DNA of 64,000 nucleotides from Duganella aquatilis (lineage in GTDB: Bacteria > Pseudomonadota > Gammaproteobacteria > Burkholderiales > Burkholderiaceae_D), in NCBI RefSeq assembly GCF_009674565.1, contig NZ_WKJL01000005.1:186001-250000 (forward strand), given 5' to 3'. The notes beneath the pieces were generated by a model. The model searched no databases, had not been told where the DNA came from, and worked only from the letters and a program-made list of their open reading frames with translations. Shown piece by piece: positions 11,001-19,635 of this stretch. Within the stretch, counting starts at the first letter, position 1; each line of letters opens with the position of its first letter. The translations under genes were made by a program, and so were the position numbers.

Positions 11001-11720
11001 TCAACTTGGCTGGTGGGAACGTTGTTGCAGCGCTTCGCCGATCATCACCAGCACCGGGCCTTGCGCCGCGTCCAGGCCGCCGGCCAGTCCGGTCAGCGTC
11101 ATGCGCAGGATGCGCTGGTCCGGGCGGCTGCAATTTTCCACCACCACCACCGGCAGATCGGGGCGGCGGCCCTCGGCCAGCAGGCGCGCGGCGGTGGCGG
11201 CCGCTTCCCGGCCGCCCATGTATTGCACCAAGGTATCAGTTTCCGGCAATGCAGGATGGTCCGGCTCGTTGGGCGCGGTGCTGGAAGTAAAGAACGCTAC
11301 GCTGCGGGCAACGCCGCGCCGGGTCAGCGGTTGCTTGGTGGCGGCGGCGGCGGCCAGCGCGGTGGTGATGCCGGGCACCACTTCCACCTCGATACCTTCG
11401 GCTTCCAGCGCGCGCAATTCCTCGTCGGCGCGGCCGAACAGCATCGGGTCGCCGCCCTTCAGGCGCACCACCAGCTGGTAGCGCTGCGCGCAGTCGACCA
11501 GTTGCTGGTTGATCACGGTTTGCGCGGTGGAGCGCTGGCCGGAGCGCTTGCCGACCGAAATCAGCTTCGCCTGGGCACACAAGGCCAGCATTTCCGGCGT
11601 GACCAGGGCGTCGTACAGCACGACCTCGGCTTGCGCCAGCAGACGCGCACCGCGTACGGTGATCAGGTCGGCGGCGCCCGGCCCTGCTCCGATCAAATAG
11701 ACTTTCCCCAGCGCTGACAT
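11001..11720 (-). CDS. cobA: Uroporphyrinogen-III C-methyltransferase (SUMT)
   Basis: The enzyme uses two S-adenosylmethionine molecules to turn uroporphyrinogen III into precorrin-2, the branch point to cobalamin and siroheme. The 239-residue protein shows the SUMT motifs VYLIGAGPGAADLITVRGA at the N-terminus, VVRLKGGDPMLFGR near residue 85 and VVPGITTALAAAA. It is the short monofunctional form without CysG dehydrogenase/ferrochelatase or HemD domains. ATG 11720 follows AAGGGA. It reads away from the riboswitch and cbi operon, supplying its substrate; its own promoter must lie in 11721-11800. Confidence 0.93.
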   Translation of the reverse strand: MSALGKVYLIGAGPGAADLITVRGARLLAQAEVVLYDALVTPEMLALCAQAKLISVGKRSGQRSTAQTVINQQLVDCAQRYQLVVRLKGGDPMLFGRADEELRALEAEGIEVEVVPGITTALAAAAATKQPLTRRGVARSVAFFTSSTAPNEPDHPALPETDTLVQYMGGREAAATAARLLAEGRRPDLPVVVVENCSRPDQRILRMTLTGLAGGLDAAQGPVLVMIGEALQQRSHQPS

Positions 11721-11782
11721 TGCATTCCCTTTTTGATGTTCCAGAACGAATGATACCGGCTGCGGCGGCGTTTGGGTTTCGC

Positions 11783-11812
11783 TTGGCACGGTTCAAGCTG
11801 CTAGTGTAAGAT
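11783..11812 (+). promoter_or_regulatory. Likely sigma-70 promoter of the cbi operon
   Basis: TTGGCA at 11783-11788 and TAAGAT at 11807-11812 are separated by 18 bases. Transcription would begin near 11819, just before the riboswitch. The -35 is good and the -10 is moderate; there is no experimental evidence. Confidence 0.45.
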
Positions 11813-11822
11813 GCGATCCTTG

Positions 11823-11975
11823 GGTGCGCCGAATTTTTAGGCGTTAAACGGGAAACCGGTGTAATTCCGGTGCAGCCCCCGCTGCTGTAAGCCAGACGAC
11901 TCCGTCAACACGTCACTGCCGTAACACGCGGGAAGACACGGAGAAGGATGAAGGCGAGCCAGAATACCGGCCCAA
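11823..11975 (+). promoter_or_regulatory. Adenosylcobalamin riboswitch (B12 element)
   Basis: The conserved order of B12 aptamer elements is present: AAACGGGAAACCGGTGTAA (11847-11865), then TTCCGGTGCAGCCCCCGCTG with CTGTAAGCC, then GTCACTGCC at 11912 (close to the GCCACTG B12 box), GGGAAGACACGG at 11930, and GATGAAGGCGAGCCAGAA at 11947-11964. It lies in the 385-base leader between cobA and cbiM and should repress the cbi operon when adenosylcobalamin is abundant. Boundaries are approximate. Confidence 0.93.
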
Positions 11976-12060
11976 AAAGTCCAGCACCATTCCCCGGGGT
12001 TACGGGAAGCCGCTGTCGACCGGCTTTTCGCCTGCCGCCCCCGTCGACCGTCCTTTCCTG

Positions 12061-12098
12061 CTCCCGCCTTGGTGTCCATATAGCCCATTCGACGGGAG
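12061..12098 (+). promoter_or_regulatory. Possible expression platform hiding the cbiM ribosome binding site
   Basis: CTCCCG at 12061-12066 is exactly complementary to CGGGAG at 12093-12098, which is the Shine-Dalgarno of cbiM (start 12106). The hairpin it would form has a 26-base loop. No intrinsic terminator with a T run is seen between the aptamer and cbiM, so translational control is the likelier mechanism. The short helix makes this tentative. Confidence 0.4.
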
Positions 12099-12105
12099 GT
12101 TTCGA

Positions 12106-12789
12106 ATGCACATCATGGAAGGCTTTTTGCCGCCAGCGCACGCGCTCGGCTGGGCAGCCGTTTCCTTACCTTTTTTAGCCTGGGGCTTGCGCTCCATCGG
12201 CCGCGATTTGCAGGCCCATCCCGAGCGGCGCATGCTGCTGGGCGTGGCGGCGGCGTTCGCGTTCCTGCTGTCGGCGCTGAAGCTGCCGTCGGTGACGGGC
12301 AGTTGTTCGCATCCCACCGGCGTTGGCCTCGGCGCGGCGCTGTTCGGGCCGGCGGCGATGGTGCCGGTCGGCTTTGTCGTGCTGCTGTTCCAGGCGCTGT
12401 TGATGGCGCATGGCGGCCTGACGACGCTGGGCGCGAACGTGTTCTCGATGGCGATCGTCGGTCCGTTCGTGTCCTATGGCGTGCTGCGCGCGGTGGCGGC
12501 GCTGGGCTTGTCGCGTTCCGTGGCGGTGTTTCTGGCCGCGTCCATCGGCGACCTGGCGACGTATGTGACCACGTCGGTGCAACTGGCGCTGGCGTTTCCT
12601 GCGGCGGTGGGCGGCTTTAGTGTTTCCTTCTTCAAGTTTGCCGGCATCTTCGCGTTGACGCAGGTGCCGATCGCCATCAGCGAAGGTCTGCTGACGGTGC
12701 TGGTGGTGAACGCCATGGTGCGCTTCAACGCCCACGAACTGCGCGCGCTGCCGGTGATGACGCTCGGCGCGCGGAAAGGCAGCGTATGA
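12106..12789 (+). CDS. cbiM: Cobalt ECF transporter S component CbiM
   Basis: This is the integral membrane substrate-binding component of the cobalt energy-coupling-factor transporter. It starts with [16 protein letters not shown]; the extreme N-terminal His is a metal ligand in the family. About six to seven hydrophobic helices fill the 227 residues, and [17 protein letters not shown] is the conserved central loop. ATG 12106 follows GGGAGG. It is the first gene behind the B12 riboswitch and overlaps cbiN by 4 bases. The protein takes up Co2+ for the ring-synthesis genes downstream. Confidence 0.95.
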   Translation: MHIMEGFLPPAHALGWAAVSLPFLAWGLRSIGRDLQAHPERRMLLGVAAAFAFLLSALKLPSVTGSCSHPTGVGLGAALFGPAAMVPVGFVVLLFQALLMAHGGLTTLGANVFSMAIVGPFVSYGVLRAVAALGLSRSVAVFLAASIGDLATYVTTSVQLALAFPAAVGGFSVSFFKFAGIFALTQVPIAISEGLLTVLVVNAMVRFNAHELRALPVMTLGARKGSV

Positions 12790-13127
12790 AGGCGCGCACC
12801 TGGCTGGTGTGCCTGGCCATCGTGCTGTTGACGGTGCTGCCTTTGTGGCTGATCAGCGCACCGCCGGCGGTGCCGGGTGGCGAGGTTAGCGCCATCTTCA
12901 CCGGCGCGGATGACCGCGCGCAGCGCGCCATCGGCGATATCTCGCCTGGCTACAAGCCGTGGTTCTCGCCCGTATTCGAGCCGGCCAGCGACGAAATCGC
13001 ATCGCTGCTGTTCGCCCTGCAAGCAGCCATCGGCGCCGGCGTCATCGGCTTCTGGCTCGGCATGTCCGTCGCCCGCGAACGCGCGCGCCGCGAAGTGGCA
13101 TCCACACAGGATCACCGTGCTGATTGA
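12786..13127 (+). CDS. cbiN: Cobalt transport auxiliary protein CbiN
   Basis: A 113-residue protein with two membrane helices (residues 6-24 and about 78-96) and a periplasmic loop containing [23 protein letters not shown], the typical CbiN loop. CbiN assists metal loading of CbiM. It is coupled to cbiM through an ATGA junction and overlapped at its end by the GTG start of cbiQ. Confidence 0.93.
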   Translation: MKARTWLVCLAIVLLTVLPLWLISAPPAVPGGEVSAIFTGADDRAQRAIGDISPGYKPWFSPVFEPASDEIASLLFALQAAIGAGVIGFWLGMSVARERARREVASTQDHRAD

Positions 13128-13851
13128 GTCGTCGGCATACGCCAGCCGCTGGCGCGATGTGGCGCCGTCGGCCAAGGCGCTGTTTGCGCTGGCGGGCTTC
13201 ATCGCTGCCTGGCTCGCACACAGCCCTGTCGCTTTCGCCGCGTTGACGGCGGTGCTGGTGCTGGCCGCCCTGCTCGGCGCGCGCGTGCAACTGCGCAGCT
13301 ACATCGCCGTCGCGCTGCCGCCGCTTGGCTTCCTGCTGCTGTCCTGCCTGACCATGCTGGTCGGCCCGGACGCCAACGGCCATTGGAACTTCACCACCGC
13401 CATGCTGCCGACCGTCGAGCACCTCGCCCTGCGCTCGTTCGCCATGCTGGCCGCCATGCTCGGCCTCGTGCTGACTACACCGATGCCCGATCTTTTAAAC
13501 CTGCTGCGTCGCCTGCGCACGCCGGAACTGCTGCTGGACCTGATGGTGCTGTGCTACCGCATGCTGTTCGTGATGCAGCAGGCGTGGGACGAAAGCATCA
13601 CTGCCCAAAGCGCGCGCCTTGGCTACCGCAACCTGCGCCAGGCCTGGCGCTCCACCGGCCTGCTGGCCGGCCAGATGGCGGTGCAAGTGTGGCAACGCGC
13701 CGCCGCCCTGCAAATGGCTGCCGACGCCCGCGCCTACCAGGGTACGCTGCGTTTCCTGCCCACCGCCTACCCGCAAGCACGGCGCCAACAAGCCTGGGCC
13801 GCACTGGCCGGCGCGCTGATGCTCGCCATCGCCCTGGGAGATCGCCTGTGA
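13117..13851 (+). CDS. cbiQ: Cobalt ECF transporter transmembrane component CbiQ
   Basis: The 244-residue T component of the cobalt ECF transporter starts at GTG 13117, behind CAGGAT, inside the last codons of cbiN (11-base overlap). Several membrane helices are followed by the coupling-helix region ITAQSARLGYRNLRQAWRS and QMAADARAYQG, the two Ala-Arg-Gly-type motifs that contact the ATPase. Its final bases GTGA overlap the start of cbiO. Confidence 0.93.
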   Translation: MLIESSAYASRWRDVAPSAKALFALAGFIAAWLAHSPVAFAALTAVLVLAALLGARVQLRSYIAVALPPLGFLLLSCLTMLVGPDANGHWNFTTAMLPTVEHLALRSFAMLAAMLGLVLTTPMPDLLNLLRRLRTPELLLDLMVLCYRMLFVMQQAWDESITAQSARLGYRNLRQAWRSTGLLAGQMAVQVWQRAAALQMAADARAYQGTLRFLPTAYPQARRQQAWAALAGALMLAIALGDRL

Positions 13852-14702
13852 GCGCACTCCTGGAACTGCAAGCCGTCGATCACATTTACCCGGACGGCAG
13901 CACCGGCCTGCGCGACTGTACGCTGACGCTGCAACGTGGCCGCCGCTATGCCCTGCTGGGACCCAACGGCGCCGGCAAGACCACCGTCCTGCAGCACCTG
14001 AACGGCCTGCTGCAACCAACCGCCGGCACGCTGTGCTACGACGGACAGCCCTTCGACTACCACCGCAAAGGCCTCACCGCGCTGCGCAGCCGCGTAGGCC
14101 TGGTATTCCAGAATCCGGACCGCCAGCTGTTCTCCGCACTGGTGGAAGAAGATGTATCCTTCGGCCCCCTCAACCTCGGCCTGCCCGCCGACGAAGTACG
14201 CGCCCGCGTCGCCGCAGCATTGGACGCCGTCGGCCTGCTCGGCCACGCCCGCCGCGCCGTGCACCAACTGAGCTTCGGCCAGAAGAAGCGCGTCTGCATC
14301 GCCGGCGTGCTGGCGATGGAGCCGGAAGTGCTGCTGCTCGACGAACCCATGGCCGGCCTCGACGCCCCCATGCAAACCGAATTGACCGCACTGCTGGACC
14401 GCCTCGCCGCGCGCGGCGTCACCATCCTGCTGTCCACCCACGACATCGACTTCGCGCTGCGCTGGGCCGACGACATTCACGTCATGGCGGCCGGCCGCTG
14501 CATCGCCTCCGGCCCCGCGCAGCAACTGGCCGCACAGACCGCAGTGCTGCAAGCCGCCGGCCAGCGTCCACCGGCCGCATTGGCGCTGCACGCCGAACTG
14601 GTGGCGCTGGGCGTGCTGCCCGAGGGCCAGGTGCCACGCAGCATCGACGCCTTGCTCGACAGCCTGCGCGCACTTAAAAATTCAAGAGAGATCACCGCAT
14701 GA
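13848..14702 (+). CDS. cbiO: Cobalt ECF transporter ATPase CbiO
   Basis: The 284-residue ABC ATPase drives cobalt uptake. Walker A is GPNGAGKTTV (about residues 38-47), the Q-loop is VGLVFQNPDRQLF, the signature is LSFGQKKRV, Walker B is VLLLDEPMAGLD, and the switch His is in LLSTHDIDFA. LSFGQ differs slightly from LSGGQ, as is common in ECF ATPases. A single ATPase gene implies a homodimer. GTG start, overlapping cbiQ by 4 bases, and ATGA junction to cbiF. Confidence 0.95.
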   Translation: MSALLELQAVDHIYPDGSTGLRDCTLTLQRGRRYALLGPNGAGKTTVLQHLNGLLQPTAGTLCYDGQPFDYHRKGLTALRSRVGLVFQNPDRQLFSALVEEDVSFGPLNLGLPADEVRARVAAALDAVGLLGHARRAVHQLSFGQKKRVCIAGVLAMEPEVLLLDEPMAGLDAPMQTELTALLDRLAARGVTILLSTHDIDFALRWADDIHVMAAGRCIASGPAQQLAAQTAVLQAAGQRPPAALALHAELVALGVLPEGQVPRSIDALLDSLRALKNSREITA

Positions 14703-15484
14703 CAAGCTTCGGAAAAATCTGGTTCGTCGGCGCCGGCCCCGGTGACCCGGAACTCATCACCGTCAAAGGCCAGAAACTGCTGTCGCAGGCTGGTGCGGTG
14801 CTGTTCGCCGGTTCGCTGGTCGACCGCGCCGTCACGCTGTACGCGCCGCCCGGCTGCGCCATCCGCGACTCCAAGGACATGACGCTGGAAGAGATGACCG
14901 CCTGGCTGATCGAACAGGCGCGCACCAACGCTACCGTGGTGCGTTTGCAAACCGGCGATCCTGGCCTGTACGGCGCGCTGATCGAACTGGCGCGTCCGCT
15001 GACGGCGGAGGGCATCGAATGGTCGGTGGTGCCGGGCGTATCTTCCGCCATGGCCTCGATGGCCGCTGCCGGTGAATCCATGACGTTGCCGGAAGTGACG
15101 CAGACCGTGATCCTCACACGCGTCGAAGGCCGCACGCCGATGCCGGACGGCGAAGATCTCGCCAGCCTGGCCGCGCACCGCACCACGATCTGCATCTTCC
15201 TGTCGATCACCCTGATGCACAAGGTGGAAACCGCATTGCGCGCCGCCGGCTGGGCCGAGGATTCGCCAATGATGGTGGTGCACAAGGCAAGCTGGCCGGG
15301 CGAACAAAAAATCGTCCGAGGCACCTTGGCAGATATTAAACAGCGATGCCGGGAGGCCGGTATCGCAAGCCAGGCGATGATCGTCGCCAGCCCCACGCTG
15401 GGCGCGCTGCACTGGGAAACCCTGGCGCGTTCCAAGCTGTATGACCCCACATTTACCCATCGTTTCAGAAAGGCGAGCGCATGA
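14699..15484 (+). CDS. cbiF: Cobalt-precorrin-4 C11-methyltransferase
   Basis: This 261-residue SAM-dependent methyltransferase of the tetrapyrrole methylase fold methylates C11 of the ring. Motifs: IWFVGAGPGDPELITVKG at the N-terminus, VVRLQTGDPGLYGAL, and VVPGVSSAMASMAAAGESMTLPEV. The combination with CbiD and CbiX places it in the anaerobic (cobalt-early) route, so the CbiF name is preferred to CobM. It follows cbiO with a 4-base overlap, linking cobalt uptake directly to ring methylation. Confidence 0.92.
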   Translation: MTSFGKIWFVGAGPGDPELITVKGQKLLSQAGAVLFAGSLVDRAVTLYAPPGCAIRDSKDMTLEEMTAWLIEQARTNATVVRLQTGDPGLYGALIELARPLTAEGIEWSVVPGVSSAMASMAAAGESMTLPEVTQTVILTRVEGRTPMPDGEDLASLAAHRTTICIFLSITLMHKVETALRAAGWAEDSPMMVVHKASWPGEQKIVRGTLADIKQRCREAGIASQAMIVASPTLGALHWETLARSKLYDPTFTHRFRKASA

Positions 15485-16467
15485 ACCAACTTAATCTCGA
15501 CACGATCCTGATTGTCGGCCACGGTTCCCGCGAGGACTCCGGCAACCAGGAAATTCGTGACTTCACGGAGCAGTGGCGCGCGCGCCGGCCAGACTGGCGC
15601 ATCGAGTTGTGCTTCATCGAATTCGCGCCGCCGGAAATGAACGCCGCCTTGCTGAAGGCCGCGCGCAGCTCGCGCCGCGTGCTGGTGGTGCCGCTGATTT
15701 TGAATGCGGCCGGCCACGTGAAGATGGAGATTCCGGAAGCGATCGAACACGCGCGCGAAGCCTGCCCGCAGACCGAGATCCTGCTGGCGCCGCACCTGAC
15801 GGCATGCGATCCGATTCTGGCGATCCTGAAGCGCCGCCTGCGCAAGGGCATGAACGCGCTGGACATGCCTGATCCAACCACCACGGGCGTAGTGGTACTG
15901 GGCCGCGGCTCGTCGGACCGTGGCGCGAACGGCGAGATGGCCAAGATGGCGCGCTGGCTGCTGGAAGAGGGCGATCATGAACTGGTGGACCTGGCATTCA
16001 CCGGCATCACGTGGCCGCGACTGGAGAAGGTCGTGCAGCGCCAGGTGCTGCTGGGCATGCGCCAGGTCGTGGTGTTGCCGTATTACCTGTACACCGGCAC
16101 GCTGATGCAGCGCATTCATCGCCAGGTGGAGCATCTGCGCGGCCAGTATCCGCAAGTGCGTTTCTTCTGCGGCGAGCACTTCGGCTTTGAGAACGAGATC
16201 TTTGAACTGATGGACCAACGCGTGGAAGACCTGCGCGCCGGGGTGCCGGACAGCCGCCTGCCGTGCGACGGTTGCAGCTACCGCGAAATCGCCCACGATC
16301 TGGGCCACGGCCATTCGCATGCGCACACGCACGACCATGCCGCCGCGCCAGCGCATGACCACGGCCATGAACATGGACACGATCACGGTCATGACCACGC
16401 ACATGACCACGATCATGGCCACGATCATGGCCACGACCACGCCAAGCCGGAGGGCCAGCCAGCATGA
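15481..16467 (+). CDS. cbiX: Sirohydrochlorin cobaltochelatase CbiX (long form) with His-rich tail
   Basis: The 328-residue class II chelatase inserts Co2+ into sirohydrochlorin, the entry step of anaerobic cobalamin synthesis. Two homologous halves are visible, the first opening with ILIVGHGSREDSGNQE and the second with VVVLGRGSSDRGANGE. C262-D-G-C265 lies where long CbiX proteins have an MXCXXC iron-sulfur motif, but the residue two before the first Cys is Leu, not Met. The C-terminal ~50 residues contain 22 histidines alternating with Asp and Gly, likely a metal store. Start and end overlap neighbours by 4 bases. Confidence 0.95.
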   Translation: MNQLNLDTILIVGHGSREDSGNQEIRDFTEQWRARRPDWRIELCFIEFAPPEMNAALLKAARSSRRVLVVPLILNAAGHVKMEIPEAIEHAREACPQTEILLAPHLTACDPILAILKRRLRKGMNALDMPDPTTTGVVVLGRGSSDRGANGEMAKMARWLLEEGDHELVDLAFTGITWPRLEKVVQRQVLLGMRQVVVLPYYLYTGTLMQRIHRQVEHLRGQYPQVRFFCGEHFGFENEIFELMDQRVEDLRAGVPDSRLPCDGCSYREIAHDLGHGHSHAHTHDHAAAPAHDHGHEHGHDHGHDHAHDHDHGHDHGHDHAKPEGQPA

Positions 16468-17141
16468 GCACCGTGAACACCGTCACAGAGCAGCTCACGC
16501 GCGCCGGCCAGGTCATTGAGCACGACAGCTTCGCCATCATCGACGCCGAAGTCGGCCCGCACAATTACACCGAAGGCCAATGGCCGATCGTGCGCCGCAT
16601 GATCCACGCCAACGCTGACTTCGACTTCAACGGACTGACCGACTTCCATGCAAACGCGGTGGAAGCCGGCATCAGCGCCATGCTGGCCGGCGGCACGCCC
16701 GTGGTGGCGGACGTCGAAATGATCTGCTCCGGCCTGTCGCAACCGCGACTGGGCCACTTCGGCATGAAGACCCACCAGTTCATCAGCGACGCCGACGTCA
16801 TCGAAACCGCCAAGGCCGAAGACACCACGCGTGCCGTGCAGGCAATGCGCAAAGCCCACCGTCTCGGCCTGCTGGACAAAGCCATCATTGGCATCGGCAA
16901 CGCGCCGACAGCGCTAATTGAGCTGGTACGCCTGATCCGCGAAGAAGGCGTGCGTCCCGCGCTGGTGGTCGGCATGCCGGTGGGCTTCGTCTCCGCCGCC
17001 GAATCCAAAGACCTGATGGCCGAACTGACCGACGTGCCGTGGATCGTCATCCGTGGCCGCAAGGGCGGCTCCACGCTGGTGGTGGCGACGTTGCATGCGC
17101 TGCTGTCGCTGGCCGAAGCCCGCCAAAAGGCCGCACCATGA
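16464..17141 (+). CDS. cbiC: Cobalt-precorrin-8 methylmutase
   Basis: The 225-residue enzyme moves the C11 methyl group to C12 to give cobyrinate. The active-site histidine is H48 in RRMIHANADFDF, matching the catalytic His of CobH/CbiC. The segment GLSQPRLGHFGMKTHQFISD and GNAPTALIELVRL are family landmarks. It is joined to cbiX and cbiD by ATGA overlaps. Confidence 0.94.
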   Translation: MSTVNTVTEQLTRAGQVIEHDSFAIIDAEVGPHNYTEGQWPIVRRMIHANADFDFNGLTDFHANAVEAGISAMLAGGTPVVADVEMICSGLSQPRLGHFGMKTHQFISDADVIETAKAEDTTRAVQAMRKAHRLGLLDKAIIGIGNAPTALIELVRLIREEGVRPALVVGMPVGFVSAAESKDLMAELTDVPWIVIRGRKGGSTLVVATLHALLSLAEARQKAAP

Positions 17142-18328
17142 AGGAAAAAACGGCTGCCGAACGTGGCACCCGTACCGGTTTCACCACCGGCGCCTGTTCC
17201 GCCGCCGCCGCCCGCGCAGCGGTGCTGGGCCTCGTCCACGGACAGGTGCCGGCAGAAATCGAAAGCCTGCTGCCCAATGGCAGCCGGGTGAACTTCCTCA
17301 TTCATGACGGCAGCTGCGGCGATGGCCGCGCGCACGCCATGGTCATCAAGTTCGCCGGCGACGATCCCGATTGCACCGATGGCGCGCACATGACGGTCGA
17401 CCTGCGCCTGCTGCCCGGCGAGGCCGGCGTGGTCTCCTATGTGGCAGGCGATGGTGTCGGCACCGTCACCATGAAAGGCCTGGGGCTGGAAGTGGGCGGA
17501 CCGGCCATCAATCCTGTGCCGCGCAAGAACATCGCCGACAACCTGCGCGAAGCCGCGCCGCAGCTGATGGCGGAACACGGCATCGAAGTCACCATCAGCG
17601 TGCCGGACGGCCAGGTGATGGCGAAGAAGACCACCAACGCCCGACTCGGCATCCTGGGCGGCATCAGCATCCTCGGCACCACCGGCATCGTCAAACCGTA
17701 TTCCACCGCCGCCTGGCGCGCCAGCGTGGTGCAGGGTGTGCAGGTCGCCGCCACCGCCGGCTACAACCTGGTGGCACTGACCACCGGCGGCCGCACCGAA
17801 ACCTTCGCCATGACCACGCTGCGCGCCGAGCGCCCGGAACTGCCGTCCGCGTGCTTCGTGCAGATGGGCGACTTCCTGCGCTATGCGCTGGATGAAGTGG
17901 TGGCGCAAGGCATACAGCTGGTGGTACTGGCGGTCATGGTCGGCAAGCTGACCAAGATCGCGCAGGGCGAAACCATCACCCACGCCAACCGCAGCGAAGT
18001 CGATACCGACCTGGTGGCGGAAATCGCCCGCCGCATCGGCGCCACGCCGGAAGACTGCGCCGCCATGGCCGCCGCCGAAACCGCGCGCTTCGGCGCCGAG
18101 TTGATGGTGGAGCGCGGCCTTGGCGACGCCTTCCACCACGCGCTGGGGCAAGCCGCCATCGACACCCTGACCGCGCCGGACCGCTACGGCCGCGCGTTCC
18201 AGCTGCGCGTGCTGGTGTGCGATTTCAGCGGCGTGCAAGTGGCCGACGTCTGGTCCGCGCCAGCCGATCCGCTCCAACGTCCTGCGAGCGCCGGCCGTAC
18301 CGGCATCGATCATCTACCGGAAGCATAA
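17138..18328 (+). CDS. cbiD: Cobalt-precorrin-5B C1-methyltransferase CbiD
   Basis: The 396-residue protein methylates C1 during ring contraction in the anaerobic pathway and is diagnostic of it. The N-terminus has the family motif RTGFTTGACSAAAARAA; GVGTVTMKGLGLEVGGPAINP and GGISILGTTGIVKPYS follow. ATG 17138 is chosen (4-base overlap with cbiC) over an upstream in-frame codon at 17039 within cbiC. Only 2 bases separate it from cbiET. Confidence 0.95.
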   Translation: MKEKTAAERGTRTGFTTGACSAAAARAAVLGLVHGQVPAEIESLLPNGSRVNFLIHDGSCGDGRAHAMVIKFAGDDPDCTDGAHMTVDLRLLPGEAGVVSYVAGDGVGTVTMKGLGLEVGGPAINPVPRKNIADNLREAAPQLMAEHGIEVTISVPDGQVMAKKTTNARLGILGGISILGTTGIVKPYSTAAWRASVVQGVQVAATAGYNLVALTTGGRTETFAMTTLRAERPELPSACFVQMGDFLRYALDEVVAQGIQLVVLAVMVGKLTKIAQGETITHANRSEVDTDLVAEIARRIGATPEDCAAMAAAETARFGAELMVERGLGDAFHHALGQAAIDTLTAPDRYGRAFQLRVLVCDFSGVQVADVWSAPADPLQRPASAGRTGIDHLPEA

Positions 18329-18330
18329 AC

Positions 18331-19635
18331 ATGGACATCAAAGATCCCAATCCCTGCCGCGTCATCGGTGTGCTCGATGATGGCACCGCCAGCTTGAGCC
18401 AGACCGCATTGGCCTTGCTGCGCAGCGCCGATGTCGTCATCGGCGGCGCCCGCACGCTGGCGCTTTTCGAGCGCGAATTCAAAGCCGGCGCCGTGCGCCA
18501 CGACCTGACCGGCAAGCTGAAAGAAGTACCGGAATGGGTACGCGCGGCGCGCGCCGACAACCTGTCCTGCGTGGTGCTGGCGACCGGCGACCCGCTGTGC
18601 CACGGCATCGCCCCGTATCTGGCACAGCACCTGTGCGTCGAAGCGCTGGACATCCTGCCCAACCTGTCGACCTTGCAGTTGGCCTGCGCCCGCATCGGCC
18701 TCGCGTGGCAGGATGCGTGCATCGTCTCCGTACACGCCAAGGATGCCGGCGAATGGCAGCGCGGCAGCGTGCCGGGTCACGGCCTGTACGCACTGGCGCA
18801 GGCCGCGCGCCAGCACGCCCGCCTGCTGATCCTCACCAGCCCTGACAACTCGCCGGACCGCATCGCACGCCTGCTGCTGGCCGAAGGCATGGGCGATGAC
18901 TTCCTGATGGCGGTGGCGGAAAACCTGCTGCAACCGGAAGAGCGCGTGCTGGCCGAACTGACGCCGCAACAGGCGGCCGAGATGAAGTTCGCCGCGCTGA
19001 ATGTCGTGCTGCTGTGGCGCATAACGCCGTTTGCGCGGCCGGTGCGTTTCGGCCTGGCCGATGCGGAGTTCGCGCAGCGCCAGCCCGAGAAAGGCCTGAT
19101 CACCAAGCAGGAAGTACGCGCCGTCAGCCTGGCGCGCCTGCAACTGCGGGCGGACAGCGTGGTGTGGGACATCGGCGCCGGTTCCGGCTCGGTGGGCCTG
19201 GAAGCGGCGCGCCTTTGCCCGCAAGGCCACGTCTACGCGACCGAAAAGAACGACGCCGATTACGCCATCGCCGGCCAGAATCACGCCAGCTTCGGCGTCA
19301 GCAACTACAGCCTGTACCTCGGCAAGGCGCCGGAGGGGCTGGATGCCTGGCCCGATCCGGACGCGGTATTCATCGGCGGCTCCGGCGGCGAACTGGCGAC
19401 GCTCATCAGCGGCATCATGGCGCGCATGCGCCCCAACGGCACGCTGGTGATGAACTTCGTCACGCTGGAAAACCTCGCCACCGCGACCGCCACGCTGCAG
19501 GCGCTGGAAGGCGTGAGCTGGGACGTGCTGCAACTGCAAGCCGCGCGCAGCAAGCCGATTCTGCATATGCACCGCATGGCTGCCGAAAATCCGGTGTGGA
19601 TCGTTTGCGCGCGCCGCGAGGCCGGCCATGACTAA
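18331..19635 (+). CDS. cbiET: Cobalt-precorrin-7 methyltransferase, CbiE-CbiT fusion
   Basis: A 434-residue bifunctional enzyme. Residues 1 to about 205 form a CbiE tetrapyrrole methylase (C5 methylation; VIGGARTLALFE, LATGDPLCHGIAPYL). Residues about 225-430 form a CbiT methyltransferase (C15 methylation and decarboxylation) with SAM motif VVWDIGAGSGSVGLEAARL and the acidic DAVFIGGSGGEL. The fusion corresponds to CobL of the aerobic pathway. It overlaps cbiL by 8 bases. Confidence 0.93.
   Translation: MDIKDPNPCRVIGVLDDGTASLSQTALALLRSADVVIGGARTLALFEREFKAGAVRHDLTGKLKEVPEWVRAARADNLSCVVLATGDPLCHGIAPYLAQHLCVEALDILPNLSTLQLACARIGLAWQDACIVSVHAKDAGEWQRGSVPGHGLYALAQAARQHARLLILTSPDNSPDRIARLLLAEGMGDDFLMAVAENLLQPEERVLAELTPQQAAEMKFAALNVVLLWRITPFARPVRFGLADAEFAQRQPEKGLITKQEVRAVSLARLQLRADSVVWDIGAGSGSVGLEAARLCPQGHVYATEKNDADYAIAGQNHASFGVSNYSLYLGKAPEGLDAWPDPDAVFIGGSGGELATLISGIMARMRPNGTLVMNFVTLENLATATATLQALEGVSWDVLQLQAARSKPILHMHRMAAENPVWIVCARREAGHD

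Noticed and set aside
13383..13847. N-terminal extension of CbiO by 155 codons
   Set aside because: This part overlaps cbiQ in another frame; the ABC domain starts at the GTG at 13848, with the usual 4-base overlap.
16310..16450. Repetitive DNA at the end of cbiX, resembling a short repeat array
   Set aside because: It encodes the His/Asp/Gly tail of CbiX in frame; period is not constant and there are no spacers, so it is not CRISPR.
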